From Methylomonas sp. (lineage in GTDB: Bacteria; Pseudomonadota; Gammaproteobacteria; Methylococcales; Methylomonadaceae), in assembly GCA_026988155.1 (NCBI GenBank), contig JALSLW010000055.1, positions 1 through 51,635 on the forward strand: a stretch of DNA of 51,635 bases, read 5' to 3'. Under the pieces are notes generated by a model, which was given only the letters and a program-made list of their open reading frames with translations, was not told the DNA's origin and made no database searches. Shown piece by piece: positions 18,351 through 27,711 of the stretch (position 1 is the stretch's first letter; each line of letters opens with the position of its first letter). The translations under genes were made by a program, and so were the position numbers.

Positions 18351-19834
18351 GACTGTTCTCCTTCCAGCCCAGCTTCTGCCATGGCTACAGCTCGGAAAAC
18401 AGCGCGTCCCTTATTCATTGTTTCATCCCATTCATTTCTAGGAACCGAATCATAAACAATACCTGCTCCTGCCTGTATATGCAGTGTGTTATCTTTTATT
18501 ACAGCAGTTCTAATGGCAATGGCAGTATCTAAATTGCCAGACCAGGAAATATAGCCGACTGCACCTGCATAAACGCCCCGTTTAACAGGTTCCAATTCGT
18601 CAATAATTTCCATTGCCCTAATCTTAGGCGCGCCACTGACGGTACCTGCAGGAAAAGTTGCAGCCAATACATCAAAAGCATCTTTTCCTTCCTGCAAGTC
18701 ACCGATTACATTGGATACAATATGCATCACATGTGAATATCGTTCAATAATCATTTTGTCAGTGAGTTTGACCGTTCCAATTTTAGACACTCTTCCCGCA
18801 TCGTTGCGACCTAAATCTATCAGCATCAGATGTTCGGCCAATTCTTTAGGGTCAGCCAGCAATTCTTTTTCCAGTGCATCGTCCTGTTCTGTAGTTGCGC
18901 CTCGTGGACGTGTGCCCGCAATTGGCCGAACTGTCACAGTATCATCTTCCAGCCGAACTAAAATTTCTGGCGAGGAGCCAACAATATGAAAATCTCCCAG
19001 GTTCAGATAATACATATAAGGGGAGGGGTTTAAACAGCGCAAGGCTCTATATAGGTTAAGCGGGCTGGCAGAATAGGGAATAGACATGCGCTGAGACAGT
19101 ACCACCTGCATCACATCCCCAGCTACAATATATTCTTTGGCTTTTAATACAGCGTCTTCAAAGCCTTCTTGAGTAAAGCCTGAAATAAAATCAGCTTCAT
19201 CAACTTGTTTAGGCGAATGCTGAGCATCTGGCTGAGCGGTTAGGTTTCTTAAATCAGTGATCAGGTCATCCAGTCGAATGATCGCATCTTGATATGCATT
19301 ATCTTGAGCAGGGTCGGCATGAGTCAGCAACAAAACTTTTCCGGACAGATTATCAAACACCAGCATTTCCTCTGAAACCATCAGTAAAATATCCGGAGTA
19401 CCTATGGGGTCGTCTTTGCCTGCAGATTTTAAACGAGGTTCAATATAGCCGATGGTTTCATAGCCGAAATAGCCGACCAGACCGCCATTAAATCGTGGCA
19501 GTCCATCAATATCAGGTACCTTATAACGCTGTCTGAACTCTTCAATCCATACCAAAGGCTGAGGGTGATTGATACTCTCCAGTAATTCACCCTCCTTTTC
19601 CAGTGTAATGCTTTGCCCAGTAATTTTTACTATTGTTTTGCACGGCAAGCCAATAATAGAATAACGCCCCCATTGCTCCCCGCCATGAACTGATTCAAAT
19701 AAATAGGAATATGCACCATCTGCTACTTTAAGATAGGCACTTAATGGCGTATCCAGATCAGCCAGAACTTCTCGGCTAATGGGGATCCGGTTATAGCCCT
19801 GCTGGCTATATTGCTTGAATTGTTCGGGTGTCAT
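18347..19834 (-). CDS. trpE: Anthranilate synthase component I
   Basis: TrpE converts chorismate and ammonia to anthranilate. The 495-residue protein has the N-terminal tryptophan feedback region ([17 protein letters not shown]) and the chorismate-binding core: [49 protein letters not shown], and [10 protein letters not shown]. The feedback motif suggests allosteric inhibition by tryptophan. It leads trpEGDC. A TATAAT hexamer lies on its strand at 19882-19887, 48 bp before the start, but no good -35 element and no Trp-rich leader peptide are visible. PabB is excluded by the feedback segment and operon. Confidence 0.97.
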   Translation of the reverse strand: MTPEQFKQYSQQGYNRIPISREVLADLDTPLSAYLKVADGAYSYLFESVHGGEQWGRYSIIGLPCKTIVKITGQSITLEKEGELLESINHPQPLVWIEEFRQRYKVPDIDGLPRFNGGLVGYFGYETIGYIEPRLKSAGKDDPIGTPDILLMVSEEMLVFDNLSGKVLLLTHADPAQDNAYQDAIIRLDDLITDLRNLTAQPDAQHSPKQVDEADFISGFTQEGFEDAVLKAKEYIVAGDVMQVVLSQRMSIPYSASPLNLYRALRCLNPSPYMYYLNLGDFHIVGSSPEILVRLEDDTVTVRPIAGTRPRGATTEQDDALEKELLADPKELAEHLMLIDLGRNDAGRVSKIGTVKLTDKMIIERYSHVMHIVSNVIGDLQEGKDAFDVLAATFPAGTVSGAPKIRAMEIIDELEPVKRGVYAGAVGYISWSGNLDTAIAIRTAVIKDNTLHIQAGAGIVYDSVPRNEWDETMNKGRAVFRAVAMAEAGLEGEQS

Positions 19835-19961
19835 TACAGGTTATCTGCTGTTCAATTGATTTGGGGTTGCCAAAACCCTGTATTATATCTTTTTTTAAGC
19901 ATTTGTCTTGCTGCATACTAAAGACATTTAATGCGATATTTCCAGAATTAAAATTAAACGT

Positions 19962-20831
19962 ATGAAATTAATTACTTTTAACTATAAAAATGCCATAGAT
20001 ATTGGTGCAGTTGTTGGTGATTGGGTTGTCACGAGTTCAGGCAACAGTAATACTCCAAATAATATGATTGATTTTCTTGCTTCTGGAGGAGTCGCAAAAA
20101 ATGCCATGCAAATCCTTATCGACAGTGGCAATAATCGAATTCCGCTGGCAGACGTTCGACTACTGGCACCAGTACCGAGGCCCGGAAAGTTTTTAGGCAT
20201 TAGCTTGAACTATGCGGATCATATTGATGAAACAAAGCTAGATAAACCGGTATATCCCACTTTTTTCACCAAACAAAGTACCTGTGTCATTGCGGATGGC
20301 GAAGCAATTCACCGCCCTGTTGTGTCAGAAAAATTGGATTATGAGGGTGAGCTTGCATTGGTTATAGGGAAACGCTGTAAAAATGTGCCTGTCGAGCATG
20401 CTCATCAAGTGATTGCAGGCTTTACCATCGTCAATGATGTGTCAGTACGGGACTGGCAGATTCGCTCTCCTACCTGGATGCTTGGAAAATCGTTCGACAC
20501 TCACGGCCCGATGGGGCCTTGGATCATCACTTCTGATGAAATAATCGACCCGCACAAGCTATCAATAAAAACGTGGATTGATGATGAATTAAGACAGAGT
20601 TCAAATACTTCAAATATGATTTTCAATTGTTATGAAATGATCGAATATTTAAGCAAAGCGATGACCTTAGAACCAGGGGATGTGATTTCAACGGGTACGC
20701 CCAGCGGTGTCGGCGTTAAAATGAAGCCTAGAGGGTATATGCAGCCCGGACAAACCGCAAAAATTGAAATTGAAGGCATTGGTGTTCTGACTAACCCTGT
20801 TATTGAAGAACCATTTGTGAGCCTATTTTGA
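19962..20831 (+). CDS. Fumarylacetoacetate hydrolase-family protein
   Basis: The 289-residue protein belongs to the FAH superfamily of metal-dependent C-C hydrolases, decarboxylases and isomerases. Metal ligands are expected in LDYEGELALVIGK and in VNDVSVRDWQ; the C-terminal DVISTGTPSGVGV block is also conserved. Related enzymes include acylpyruvases and 2-hydroxyhepta-diene-dioate isomerases, and the substrate cannot be fixed here. Its stop overlaps the TTG start of hemW by two bases, so the two are translated together. It is divergent from trpE. Confidence 0.88.
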   Translation: MKLITFNYKNAIDIGAVVGDWVVTSSGNSNTPNNMIDFLASGGVAKNAMQILIDSGNNRIPLADVRLLAPVPRPGKFLGISLNYADHIDETKLDKPVYPTFFTKQSTCVIADGEAIHRPVVSEKLDYEGELALVIGKRCKNVPVEHAHQVIAGFTIVNDVSVRDWQIRSPTWMLGKSFDTHGPMGPWIITSDEIIDPHKLSIKTWIDDELRQSSNTSNMIFNCYEMIEYLSKAMTLEPGDVISTGTPSGVGVKMKPRGYMQPGQTAKIEIEGIGVLTNPVIEEPFVSLF

Positions 20832-21952
20832 AGTCCTTAGCTTTATATATTCATATTCCCTGGTGCATAAAGAAATGCCCCTATTGTGATTTCAACTCTC
20901 ATGCAGTAAGTGGCGAAACGCCAGAAAAACAGTATATTGAGACACTGTTAAATGATTTGTCACGGGATCTTCAATTGATCAGCAAATCGGCAATAAGCAG
21001 TATTTTTATTGGCGGGGGAACGCCCAGTTTATTTTCTGCGGAGAGTTTTGATACCTTGCTGCAAGGAATTTCCAGCTTAATCCCTTTGCAGGAAAACCTG
21101 GAAATAACACTGGAAGCAAATCCAGGTACCTTTGAAAGTCAAAAGTTTGCAGATTATCGAGCCATTGGGATTAATCGGCTATCCATAGGCATTCAAAGCT
21201 TTAACAATCTGCATTTAAAAAACCTTGGCCGTGTGCATTCCTCAGAAGAGGCGCTGGCGGCTGTTGAAATAGCCCATAAAGCGGGCTTCGATAATTTTAA
21301 CCTGGATTTGATGTTCGGCTTGCCCGGTCAAACAAACAGTGAAATGCTGACTGATATTCAGACTGCCATTAAGCTGCAGCCTAGTCACATTTCTTTTTAT
21401 CAGCTTACGCTTGAGCCTAACACTTATTTTCATAAGTTTCCGCCTAAGCTGCCTGAAAGTGATAATATTTATACAGGCCAGCTTCAGGCGCAGAAAGTAC
21501 TGGCAGATGCCGGTTATCTGCAGTATGAAATATCTGCCTATGCCAAAGACAATGCCAAATGCCGTCATAATCTCAATTACTGGGAATTTGGCGATTATTT
21601 AGGGATAGGTGCAGGTGCACATGGAAAACTGAGCATATCTCGGCCAGGTAATATTGTGCGCAGCGTGAAGAATAAAAGTCCGGATAAGTATCTAAAGGAT
21701 AATAAAGCCACTTTGGCTAAAATTTCAGTGATTGACATGCCTTTGGAGTATGTAATGAATCAGCTGCGCCTTAAAGCCGGCTTTACTTTAAAGCAATATG
21801 AAATGCACACGGGATTAGAAGCAAAGTCATTACAGCCAGCTTTATCCGACTGTTTAAAAGAAGGTTTATTAATGAGGCAAAATGATCACTATTTATGCTC
21901 CGAAAAAGGCTGGGACTTTTTAGATCACATTTTAGAAAAATTCATGCCCTGA
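20828..21952 (+). CDS. hemW: Radical SAM haem chaperone HemW
   Basis: The 374-residue protein has the radical-SAM cluster motif C13-x3-C17-x2-C20 in HIPWCIKKCPYCDF, the FIGGGTPSL block and the C-terminal HemN-like domain with HNLNYWEFGDYLGIGAGAH divided across it. HemW is homologous to coproporphyrinogen dehydrogenase HemN but works as a haem-trafficking protein. The single-Cys spacing and the HNxxYW motif favour HemW. The start is TTG, sharing bases with the stop of the FAH-family gene (TTGA overlap), so expression depends on upstream translation. Confidence 0.93.
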   Translation: MKSLALYIHIPWCIKKCPYCDFNSHAVSGETPEKQYIETLLNDLSRDLQLISKSAISSIFIGGGTPSLFSAESFDTLLQGISSLIPLQENLEITLEANPGTFESQKFADYRAIGINRLSIGIQSFNNLHLKNLGRVHSSEEALAAVEIAHKAGFDNFNLDLMFGLPGQTNSEMLTDIQTAIKLQPSHISFYQLTLEPNTYFHKFPPKLPESDNIYTGQLQAQKVLADAGYLQYEISAYAKDNAKCRHNLNYWEFGDYLGIGAGAHGKLSISRPGNIVRSVKNKSPDKYLKDNKATLAKISVIDMPLEYVMNQLRLKAGFTLKQYEMHTGLEAKSLQPALSDCLKEGLLMRQNDHYLCSEKGWDFLDHILEKFMP

Positions 21953-22010
21953 CTTGCCGCTGGCATAGTAAAATTAAACTAAAATACACCAAAATCAGGA
22001 AAACTATAGT

Positions 22011-22649
22011 ATGCTCGATTATCAAAAAGAATTCATTCAATATGCACTGGACTGCGGTGTATTGAAGTTTGGTGAATTCCAGTTAAAATCGGGGCGAAAA
22101 AGCCCTTATTTTTTTAATACCGGGTTATTCAATACAGGTGCCAGATTAGGCAGGCTAGGCCGATTTTATGCTCAGTCTTTAATAGAATCAAGTATTCACG
22201 TTGATATGCTGTATGGACCGGCCTATAAAGGCATCCCACTTGTCAGTACGGCATCCATTGCCTATTCTCAGCTTAAGCAGGATATCCCCTATGCCTTTAA
22301 CCGCAAGGAAGCTAAAGATCATGGCGAAGGCGGCGTTATTGTTGGCTCGCCTTTGCAGGGGAAGGTATTAATTCTTGATGATGTGATTACAGCAGGAACC
22401 TCAGTTCGAGAGTCTGTTGAAATTATAGGCAAGATGAATGCAACGCCTGCTGGTGTATTAATCGCTCTAGACAGGCAGGAAAAAGGCGAGAATGATAAAT
22501 CAGCTGTCCAGGAAGTAAGCGAACGGTTTAACATGCCCATTATATCTATAATTTCATTAGCTCAAATTATCGAGTTCTTAGAATTAAGTGATAATTCAGC
22601 GGAACAGCTAGAAATCATTAAAACTTATCGGTTGCAATATGGAGTATAA
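22011..22649 (+). CDS. pyrE: Orotate phosphoribosyltransferase
   Basis: PyrE joins orotate to PRPP to give OMP in pyrimidine synthesis. The 212-residue protein has the PRPP motif VLILDDVITAGTS and the early FELKSGR-type segment (FQLKSGRKSPYFFN). An AGGA ribosome site lies 10 bp upstream. The length is typical of the gammaproteobacterial type. It stands alone, downstream of hemW. Confidence 0.97.
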   Translation: MLDYQKEFIQYALDCGVLKFGEFQLKSGRKSPYFFNTGLFNTGARLGRLGRFYAQSLIESSIHVDMLYGPAYKGIPLVSTASIAYSQLKQDIPYAFNRKEAKDHGEGGVIVGSPLQGKVLILDDVITAGTSVRESVEIIGKMNATPAGVLIALDRQEKGENDKSAVQEVSERFNMPIISIISLAQIIEFLELSDNSAEQLEIIKTYRLQYGV

Positions 22650-22826
22650 GTTTTTGCAGCTAAATTAAACTGACAGTTTTTATTTTTAGTCTACACTTAG
22701 GTTTAACAAGATCACTGGAAAATAGACTGCATTTTGCAAAGGCACTTTTTTGCAGCAGAAAATCTATTTCTTTAAGATATTTTTTATCATTTACTGAAAA
22801 ACAGTCCGCATAATTAAAGGCTAGGC

Positions 22827-24752
22827 ATGAGGAATTTGGAATTTAAAGAACAATTGCATGAGTATGCTCGGTGGCGAGAGCAATTGATGGAAGCAATTGA
22901 GATGTATCAGGAGTGGCGCACTCGATATAAAATGAGTGATGCGCATAGTACCGATACCATTTTGAATATACTGAATGGGTTGCAGAATGACAGAGTAACG
23001 CTTGCTTTTGCCGCTGAGTTTTCCCGTGGAAAAACTGAGCTGATCAATGCGCTGTTTTTTGCCGAAACAGGTGTTCGCCTTCTTCCTTCTTCTCCAGGAA
23101 GAACAACCATGTGTCCTACCGAATTGTTTCATGATCCGGAAGGCAGCTATATTCGGCTATTAAATATAGAAAGCCGGCTTGAAGACATTTCCTTGATGGA
23201 ATACAAACAGAATCCTGACCGCTGGACACAGATAGATCTGGACTGCGATTCTCCGTCTCAAATGCAGGAAGCTTTTAAGGAGCTGGTTGCAACTAAAGAA
23301 GTTGATAAGAATATTGCTGACAAGCTGGGCTTGTGGAATGAGCGTGAAGCGGCCGAGCAGGGAATTGTTAACCCGGAAAAGGTTGAAATACCTTGCTGGC
23401 GACATGCACTGATCAGTTTCCCTCATCCTCTATTGAAAGAAGGCCTGTCAATTCTTGACACCCCGGGACTTAATGCATTAGGCACTGAGCCCGAACTTAC
23501 CTTAAGTATGCTGCCAAGCGCGCAGGCAATCATTTTTGTTTTAGCTGCTGACACAGGGGTTACAAAAAGTGACCTGGAAATGTGGAAAAGTCATGTTTGT
23601 GCCTCAAGGGGAAACAACAAACAGGGACTGGCTGTTGTAATGAATAAAATTGATTCCATGTGGGATGACCTAGCGGGTGAAGATGGCTATGAAGAATCAA
23701 TTAAAAAGCAAGTTAAGACTTCAGCATCTATTCTCAAAATAAGTGAGGATGTGATTTTTCCCGTTTCTGCAAAACAGGCATTGCTGGCTAAAGTTAAGTC
23801 AAACGACGACTTGCTAGAAAAAAGCCGATTGTCACGGTTAGAAAACTATCTGTCTGAAGATATTCTGCATCAGCGCCGGAGCCTTCTTATAGACACTGTA
23901 AATAAGGATATTGGTTTTTTAATTACGGAGTCATCTAATTTAACAAAATCACAATTGGCAAGTGCCAGTCAGCAGCTGGAAGAGTTTAAAAAGGTTGATT
24001 TCGATAATGTAGAAATGACCGGAAAACTGATGGCAGAAACGCGGGATCGGCAAAATGCCTATATGGCAAATGTTGAAAACTTTCAGGCAAGCCGTAAAGT
24101 GTTTGCAGTACAGGCAAAAATGCTAATTGATTCATTTTCTAAAGAAAAAATTGATAATATTATTGCAGCAACTAAGCAGGATATGTCTAAAAGCTTAACA
24201 ACTTATGGCATGAAACAGAATATCCGCAAATTATTCGACGATTTAAGAGATTTACTGCAAGATTCTGTTGATATTACCAATGAAACACGCAGGCTGATTA
24301 AGGCAATTCATAAAAAGTTTCAGGATGAACACGGTTTTAAAGAAATTGAACCGCAGCTTTTCTCCATTAAGCAATACCAGTTTGAACTGGAGCAAATCTT
24401 TGAAGAAGGCGAGGCTTTCCGCAGCAGCGCAAAAACTACGATGACTGAACAAAGTCTGGTAGTTAACAAGCTTTACAGCACACTGATTGCCAAAGCACGA
24501 AATATACTTAAAGAGGCGCATAATGATGCTGGAAGATGGAGCAGCAGTGTATTGACACCATTAATGCATCAGCTAAAAGACCATAAAAAGCAAATTGAAA
24601 GCCGTTTGAAAATGCTTAGAAAAATAAGTGAATCTAAAGGTTCAGTAGCTGAAAGTATTGCTAATCTAGAAGCTGAGCAGGAGCCTCTTAAGAAACAGCG
24701 GACTGAATTGGCAATGATTATTAAGGCTATGCATCTGAATGAGCCACCTTAG
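22827..24752 (+). CDS. Dynamin-like GTPase, solitary
   Basis: The 641-residue protein has a dynamin-type GTPase domain (about 55-350) and a long helical stalk (about 365-640) with heptad-rich segments. G1 is FAAEFSRGKTEL (61-72), where the usual first Gly is Ala63. G2 threonines are at T93/T94, G3 is D211-T-P-G-L and G4 is N273-K-I-D. Bacterial dynamin-like proteins remodel or tether membranes, and some act in phage resistance or envelope stress. No second dynamin subunit and no defence or division gene adjoins it. The substituted P-loop Gly may alter GTP affinity. No membrane helix is obvious. Fold assignment is solid; function is unknown. Confidence 0.82.
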   Translation: MRNLEFKEQLHEYARWREQLMEAIEMYQEWRTRYKMSDAHSTDTILNILNGLQNDRVTLAFAAEFSRGKTELINALFFAETGVRLLPSSPGRTTMCPTELFHDPEGSYIRLLNIESRLEDISLMEYKQNPDRWTQIDLDCDSPSQMQEAFKELVATKEVDKNIADKLGLWNEREAAEQGIVNPEKVEIPCWRHALISFPHPLLKEGLSILDTPGLNALGTEPELTLSMLPSAQAIIFVLAADTGVTKSDLEMWKSHVCASRGNNKQGLAVVMNKIDSMWDDLAGEDGYEESIKKQVKTSASILKISEDVIFPVSAKQALLAKVKSNDDLLEKSRLSRLENYLSEDILHQRRSLLIDTVNKDIGFLITESSNLTKSQLASASQQLEEFKKVDFDNVEMTGKLMAETRDRQNAYMANVENFQASRKVFAVQAKMLIDSFSKEKIDNIIAATKQDMSKSLTTYGMKQNIRKLFDDLRDLLQDSVDITNETRRLIKAIHKKFQDEHGFKEIEPQLFSIKQYQFELEQIFEEGEAFRSSAKTTMTEQSLVVNKLYSTLIAKARNILKEAHNDAGRWSSSVLTPLMHQLKDHKKQIESRLKMLRKISESKGSVAESIANLEAEQEPLKKQRTELAMIIKAMHLNEPP

Positions 24753-24832
24753 CCTTTGGTTTCCGGGTTCAGTGAGAGAGACGTTGCAGACTAGCACTTC
24801 ATCAAATTACGGTCTCAATGTCTCTTAGGCAA

Positions 24833-24988
24833 CTCGCAATAAATAACCCACCAATCTTGCTTGTCTTTTTATCCGTCTTCAGCGTTGCAACTTCGGTCAC
24901 ATAGCTTGCTATGCTCCCTTCGTTGCCCCTTGAAGATGAATAAAAATCCTGCGCAATCTGGGTAGGTTATTTAATGCGCGTTACCTTA
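24833..24988 (-). repeat. 156-bp self-complementary dispersed repeat, copy A
   Basis: This segment matches the reverse complement of 50728-50883 with about 3 substitutions in 156 bp. Its two halves are themselves imperfect inverted repeats of each other (CGCAATAAATAACCCACC against CGCATTAAATAACCTACC, continuing to ATCCGTCTTC against ATTCGTCTTC), so it can fold along its whole length. It lies in the 294-bp gap between the convergent dynamin-like and DUF3530 genes, with no coding capacity. MITE-like or a large REP-type element. Confidence 0.85.
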
Positions 24989-25046
24989 AATAAAGTAGGT
25001 TACTCTTGACCTCGACCTCAACCCAAAAAGAGATCCGCTAGAAAAA

Positions 25047-25820
25047 TCACCTAAATACCTTGTTAATCCAGCTATAGATTCGCTTCACCGCCAGCCCTTC
25101 GTCATGCAGAAATAAGTGCCCCTCGCCTTTAATTTCAAATTGTCGATAGCTGGGGTTGTTTTTCCCGGCTATTCGTCTTTGTCTTGCACTTTTAGTTACC
25201 TCAGGGACATCAAACTCTGCAAAAATATCTAAAAATGGCTGTTTTATGCTACTGATAAAGTCAATTATTTGAGCCTGGTTTCGATCGGTTTCCGGTACAG
25301 CAAGACTAATGGCAACTAGCGCATCAATATCCGTTTTATTAGCATTTTCCTTAATATAATAGACAGCCATCATGCCCCCTAAACCATAGCCAATCAAAGC
25401 TATATTTTTAACCTTTGCCGAGAGCAGGTAATCTATAGCCGCTTGAATGCGTTCTTTTGCATCATCAAATAAAGCGTAATACTCCTGTTCTTTTGCACCA
25501 ATGCCAAGAACAGGCATTTGCAGGGAAAGCGTAGCCCAATTATGTTCAGGAAAATAAGTTCTTAACGGACTGATTAATTTTTTTTGATTAGGATGCCCAC
25601 CCATAGGGTGCAAGATAATGACAGTTCCCAAATTTTCTACATCCTCAGTTTCTGTATAGAGAACCATAAAACTTTTGTTTTTGGTTTTTAGCCAAATGAT
25701 TTTTCCGGTAAAAAAAGAGGATTTGATCTCTTCTGCATATTCAAGTTCCCGTATTTCATTAGCGGCCCAGCTACTGGCTGCCTGACAATAAATGCTGACA
25801 AACAATAGGGCTTTGAACAT
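25047..25820 (-). CDS. Exported DUF3530-type alpha/beta-hydrolase-fold protein
   Basis: The 257-residue protein has a signal peptide (about 1-20, ending WAANE), then an alpha/beta-hydrolase-like fold. The oxyanion region is IILHPMGGHPNQ and a late GEGHLFLHDEG supplies the His. At the nucleophile elbow the sequence is ALIGYGLGGMMA, where Ser is replaced by Gly, so ordinary esterase chemistry is unlikely. This agrees with the DUF3530 family of unknown function. The start overlaps the stop of the AI-2E permease gene by one base (TAATG), indicating coupled expression and perhaps a shared envelope task. Function not known. Confidence 0.72.
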   Translation of the reverse strand: MFKALLFVSIYCQAASSWAANEIRELEYAEEIKSSFFTGKIIWLKTKNKSFMVLYTETEDVENLGTVIILHPMGGHPNQKKLISPLRTYFPEHNWATLSLQMPVLGIGAKEQEYYALFDDAKERIQAAIDYLLSAKVKNIALIGYGLGGMMAVYYIKENANKTDIDALVAISLAVPETDRNQAQIIDFISSIKQPFLDIFAEFDVPEVTKSARQRRIAGKNNPSYRQFEIKGEGHLFLHDEGLAVKRIYSWINKVFR

Positions 25821-26896
25821 TACCGGCTCTCTTCGCTGTAAAAGCTGCTGTCTCGATATATATCATGAATATGTCGCAGAAACACCATAATGACGGATGC
25901 AACAGGCAATGCCAATAACACACCAAGAAGACCAAAGAGCTGCCCGCCTGCCAGTACGGCAAACATGACGGCAACAGGGTGCAATCCAATTTTATCGCCG
26001 ACTAGCAGCGGTGTTAGCAGCATGCCTTCAAGCGATTGACCGACTGCAAAAACAATTGAAACGGGAATGAGGTACATGGCATCCTGAAACTGTAGTACAG
26101 CCACGACACAGGCAACGGTAAAGCCTATGATGGAGCCTAAATAGGGTACAAAGCTGATAAGTCCCGCCATCATCCCTATCAATAAAGCAAGGTTTAAGTC
26201 AATGAACCATAACCCTATGCTATAAATGGCGCCCAATGCCAGCATCACATAAAATTGTCCCCGCATAAAAGCACCAAGAACAATATCTGTTTCAACTGCC
26301 AGCTTAGAAGCTGTAGGTGAGATTCTGCGTGGCAGTAAGCCATGAACCTTAGCGACCAAACCATCCCAATCGCGCAATAGATAAAAAGTAATCACTGGAA
26401 TCAGTACTAAATTCATTACCCATTCTGCCAATACAGCACCTGAACGAGAAACAGAACCCATTAACGCCAGCAATCCTCCGCCAGCTTTCTGCCAATGACT
26501 TTTGAGCAGTGCGATTACTTTATCGCCTTCTATTAAGCTAACCTCCCAGCCAAAATGCTGCTCTACCCAGGGAATAACTACATCATTAAGCCAAGCAACA
26601 TATTTTGGGAAATTGCTGATAAAAAAGCTGATCTGAAATTCAATTTTAGGAATCAGGATAATTAATATGGAGGAAACGATAAAGAATATGGCAATAAAAA
26701 CTACAATAACGGCATTAGTTCGGCCTAATTGAAAGTTTTTAATCTTAATCACTTCAAGCCTGTCCGCAATAGGGTCACCTAAATAAGCTAAGATGGCGGC
26801 AAACACAAAAGGCATTAATACAGGGGTCAATAAATAAATGAGCCCCCCTGTTACTAAGAAAAAAACGAAGGTTAGCCACTTTTGGGAGTCTGTCAT
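25820..26896 (-). CDS. AI-2E transporter / PerM-family permease
   Basis: The 358-residue polytopic protein has about eight membrane segments, with the family pattern of two helices at the N-terminus, a soluble loop around residues 85-140 (FPKYVAWLNDVVIPWVEQHF) and a helical C-terminal core containing GLISFVPYLGSIIG and EGMLLTPLLVGDKIGLHP. Known members include TqsA (AI-2 export) and Na+/H+-type PerM proteins, so substrate is open. The DUF3530 gene follows with a one-base overlap. An AGAGAAG ribosome site precedes the start. Confidence 0.88.
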   Translation of the reverse strand: MTDSQKWLTFVFFLVTGGLIYLLTPVLMPFVFAAILAYLGDPIADRLEVIKIKNFQLGRTNAVIVVFIAIFFIVSSILIILIPKIEFQISFFISNFPKYVAWLNDVVIPWVEQHFGWEVSLIEGDKVIALLKSHWQKAGGGLLALMGSVSRSGAVLAEWVMNLVLIPVITFYLLRDWDGLVAKVHGLLPRRISPTASKLAVETDIVLGAFMRGQFYVMLALGAIYSIGLWFIDLNLALLIGMMAGLISFVPYLGSIIGFTVACVVAVLQFQDAMYLIPVSIVFAVGQSLEGMLLTPLLVGDKIGLHPVAVMFAVLAGGQLFGLLGVLLALPVASVIMVFLRHIHDIYRDSSFYSEESR

Positions 26897-27231
26897 ATTA
26901 TTCTTCTCTTTTAGGCAGAGTTAAAAGCATAAAGCAATGAAGGATGTGTAAAGCAAAACACTATGACTTTTCTTCAATTTATTTATCGTTTATAAACCAG
27001 CATTTACTTCCGGTTACTCCTTTCCCCCCTTTAAAAGTAGGGAGAAGGAGTAACCGGGAAGTCTAATGGTTTTTTGCAGAATGATCTGCAGACTGTGTAG
27101 CAAATGCAGGAAATCGCTCAAGAGCATAGCGAGAATGGCACTGGAATTTATTTATCGTTTATAAACCAGCATTTACTTCCGGTTACTCCTTTCCCCCCTT
27201 TAAAAGTAGGGAGAAGGAGTAACCGGGAAGT
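26897..27231. other. 335-bp gap between permease and cytochrome genes, mostly duplicated sequence
   Basis: No independent gene is visible. Most of the gap is copy 1 of the 169-bp tandem duplication plus the non-coding part of copy 2. Each copy has a strong hairpin of CCGGTTACTCCTT with its complement (27010-27057 and 27179-27226), which may end transcription of the cytochrome gene although no T-run follows. Confidence 0.7.
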
Positions 27232-27313
27232 CTAATGGTTTTTTGCAGAATGATCTGCAGACTGTGTAGCAAATGCAGGAAATCGCTCAAGAGCATAGCG
27301 AGAATGGCACTGG
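26976..27313. repeat. Perfect 169-bp tandem duplication
   Basis: Bases 26976-27144 and 27145-27313 are identical throughout. Copy 2 contains the true 3' end of the cytochrome c'-like gene from inside its haem motif through the stop, plus the downstream hairpin. Copy 1 repeats that piece directly downstream on the gene's strand. Perfect identity means a very recent event, or an assembly join error. Confidence 0.97.
27063..27144 (-). pseudogene. Duplicated 3' fragment of the cytochrome c'-like gene
   Basis: This is the copy-1 version of the last 26 codons and stop of the adjacent cytochrome gene, beginning in the QCH of the haem motif. It has no start codon or upstream coding sequence of its own and is a relic of the tandem duplication. 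Confidence 0.9.
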
Positions 27314-27711
27314 ACGCAGCTTTCATTCATTTTATAAAAATAAAAATTCATTACATCAAGATTTTTAACTTCAGCAGCATGTGCCAGCATGCCGGCATAA
27401 TGATGAAATGCATGATCCTGCTTTATAAACTGTTTAGGCAAACTCTGATGAAGCTGTTTCCGCTGCTCAGACGTTAGTGTCTGCTTCATAATATAGCTGG
27501 CCTGAATCTGTTTCCCTATTGCAACTGTCTTATCCCAGTCGCCTTTAGCCATAGAACTGATTAACTCCTGCATCCCCTTTTCAACTGCTAGCATTTCTTT
27601 TTTCAATATAGGTTTTATATCGGCAGGAATATTCAGCGACTCTTCTGCAGCACTACAAACAGAAGTCAGCATCCATATTAAAAAAGCTAAAAACAAGGAT
27701 TGATGCTTCAT
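27232..27711 (-). CDS. Periplasmic cytochrome c'-like protein
   Basis: The 159-residue protein has a signal peptide (about 1-21, ending CSAAEE), a helical body and one haem-binding motif C132-V-Q-C-H136 close to the C-terminus. That layout is the four-helix cytochrome c'/c-556 type. Such proteins bind NO or shuttle electrons in the periplasm. I start at the Met of MKHQSLFLAF: it gives a clean signal peptide, and its ATG overlaps the stop of the cold-shock-domain gene (ATGA), indicating coupling. An upstream in-frame extension of 22 Cys-rich residues would read into that gene and is rejected. The last 26 codons are tandemly duplicated downstream. Confidence 0.83.
   Translation of the reverse strand: MKHQSLFLAFLIWMLTSVCSAAEESLNIPADIKPILKKEMLAVEKGMQELISSMAKGDWDKTVAIGKQIQASYIMKQTLTSEQRKQLHQSLPKQFIKQDHAFHHYAGMLAHAAEVKNLDVMNFYFYKMNESCVQCHSRYALERFPAFATQSADHSAKNH

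Noticed and set aside
19835-19961. Trp attenuator in front of trpE
   Set aside because: No leader peptide with tandem Trp codons and no paired terminator/antiterminator hairpins; only a small GGGGTT/AACCC hairpin is present.
24753-25046. A structured non-coding RNA in the dynamin/DUF3530 gap
   Set aside because: The fold is explained by the 156-bp dispersed repeat, which recurs near 50.8 kb.
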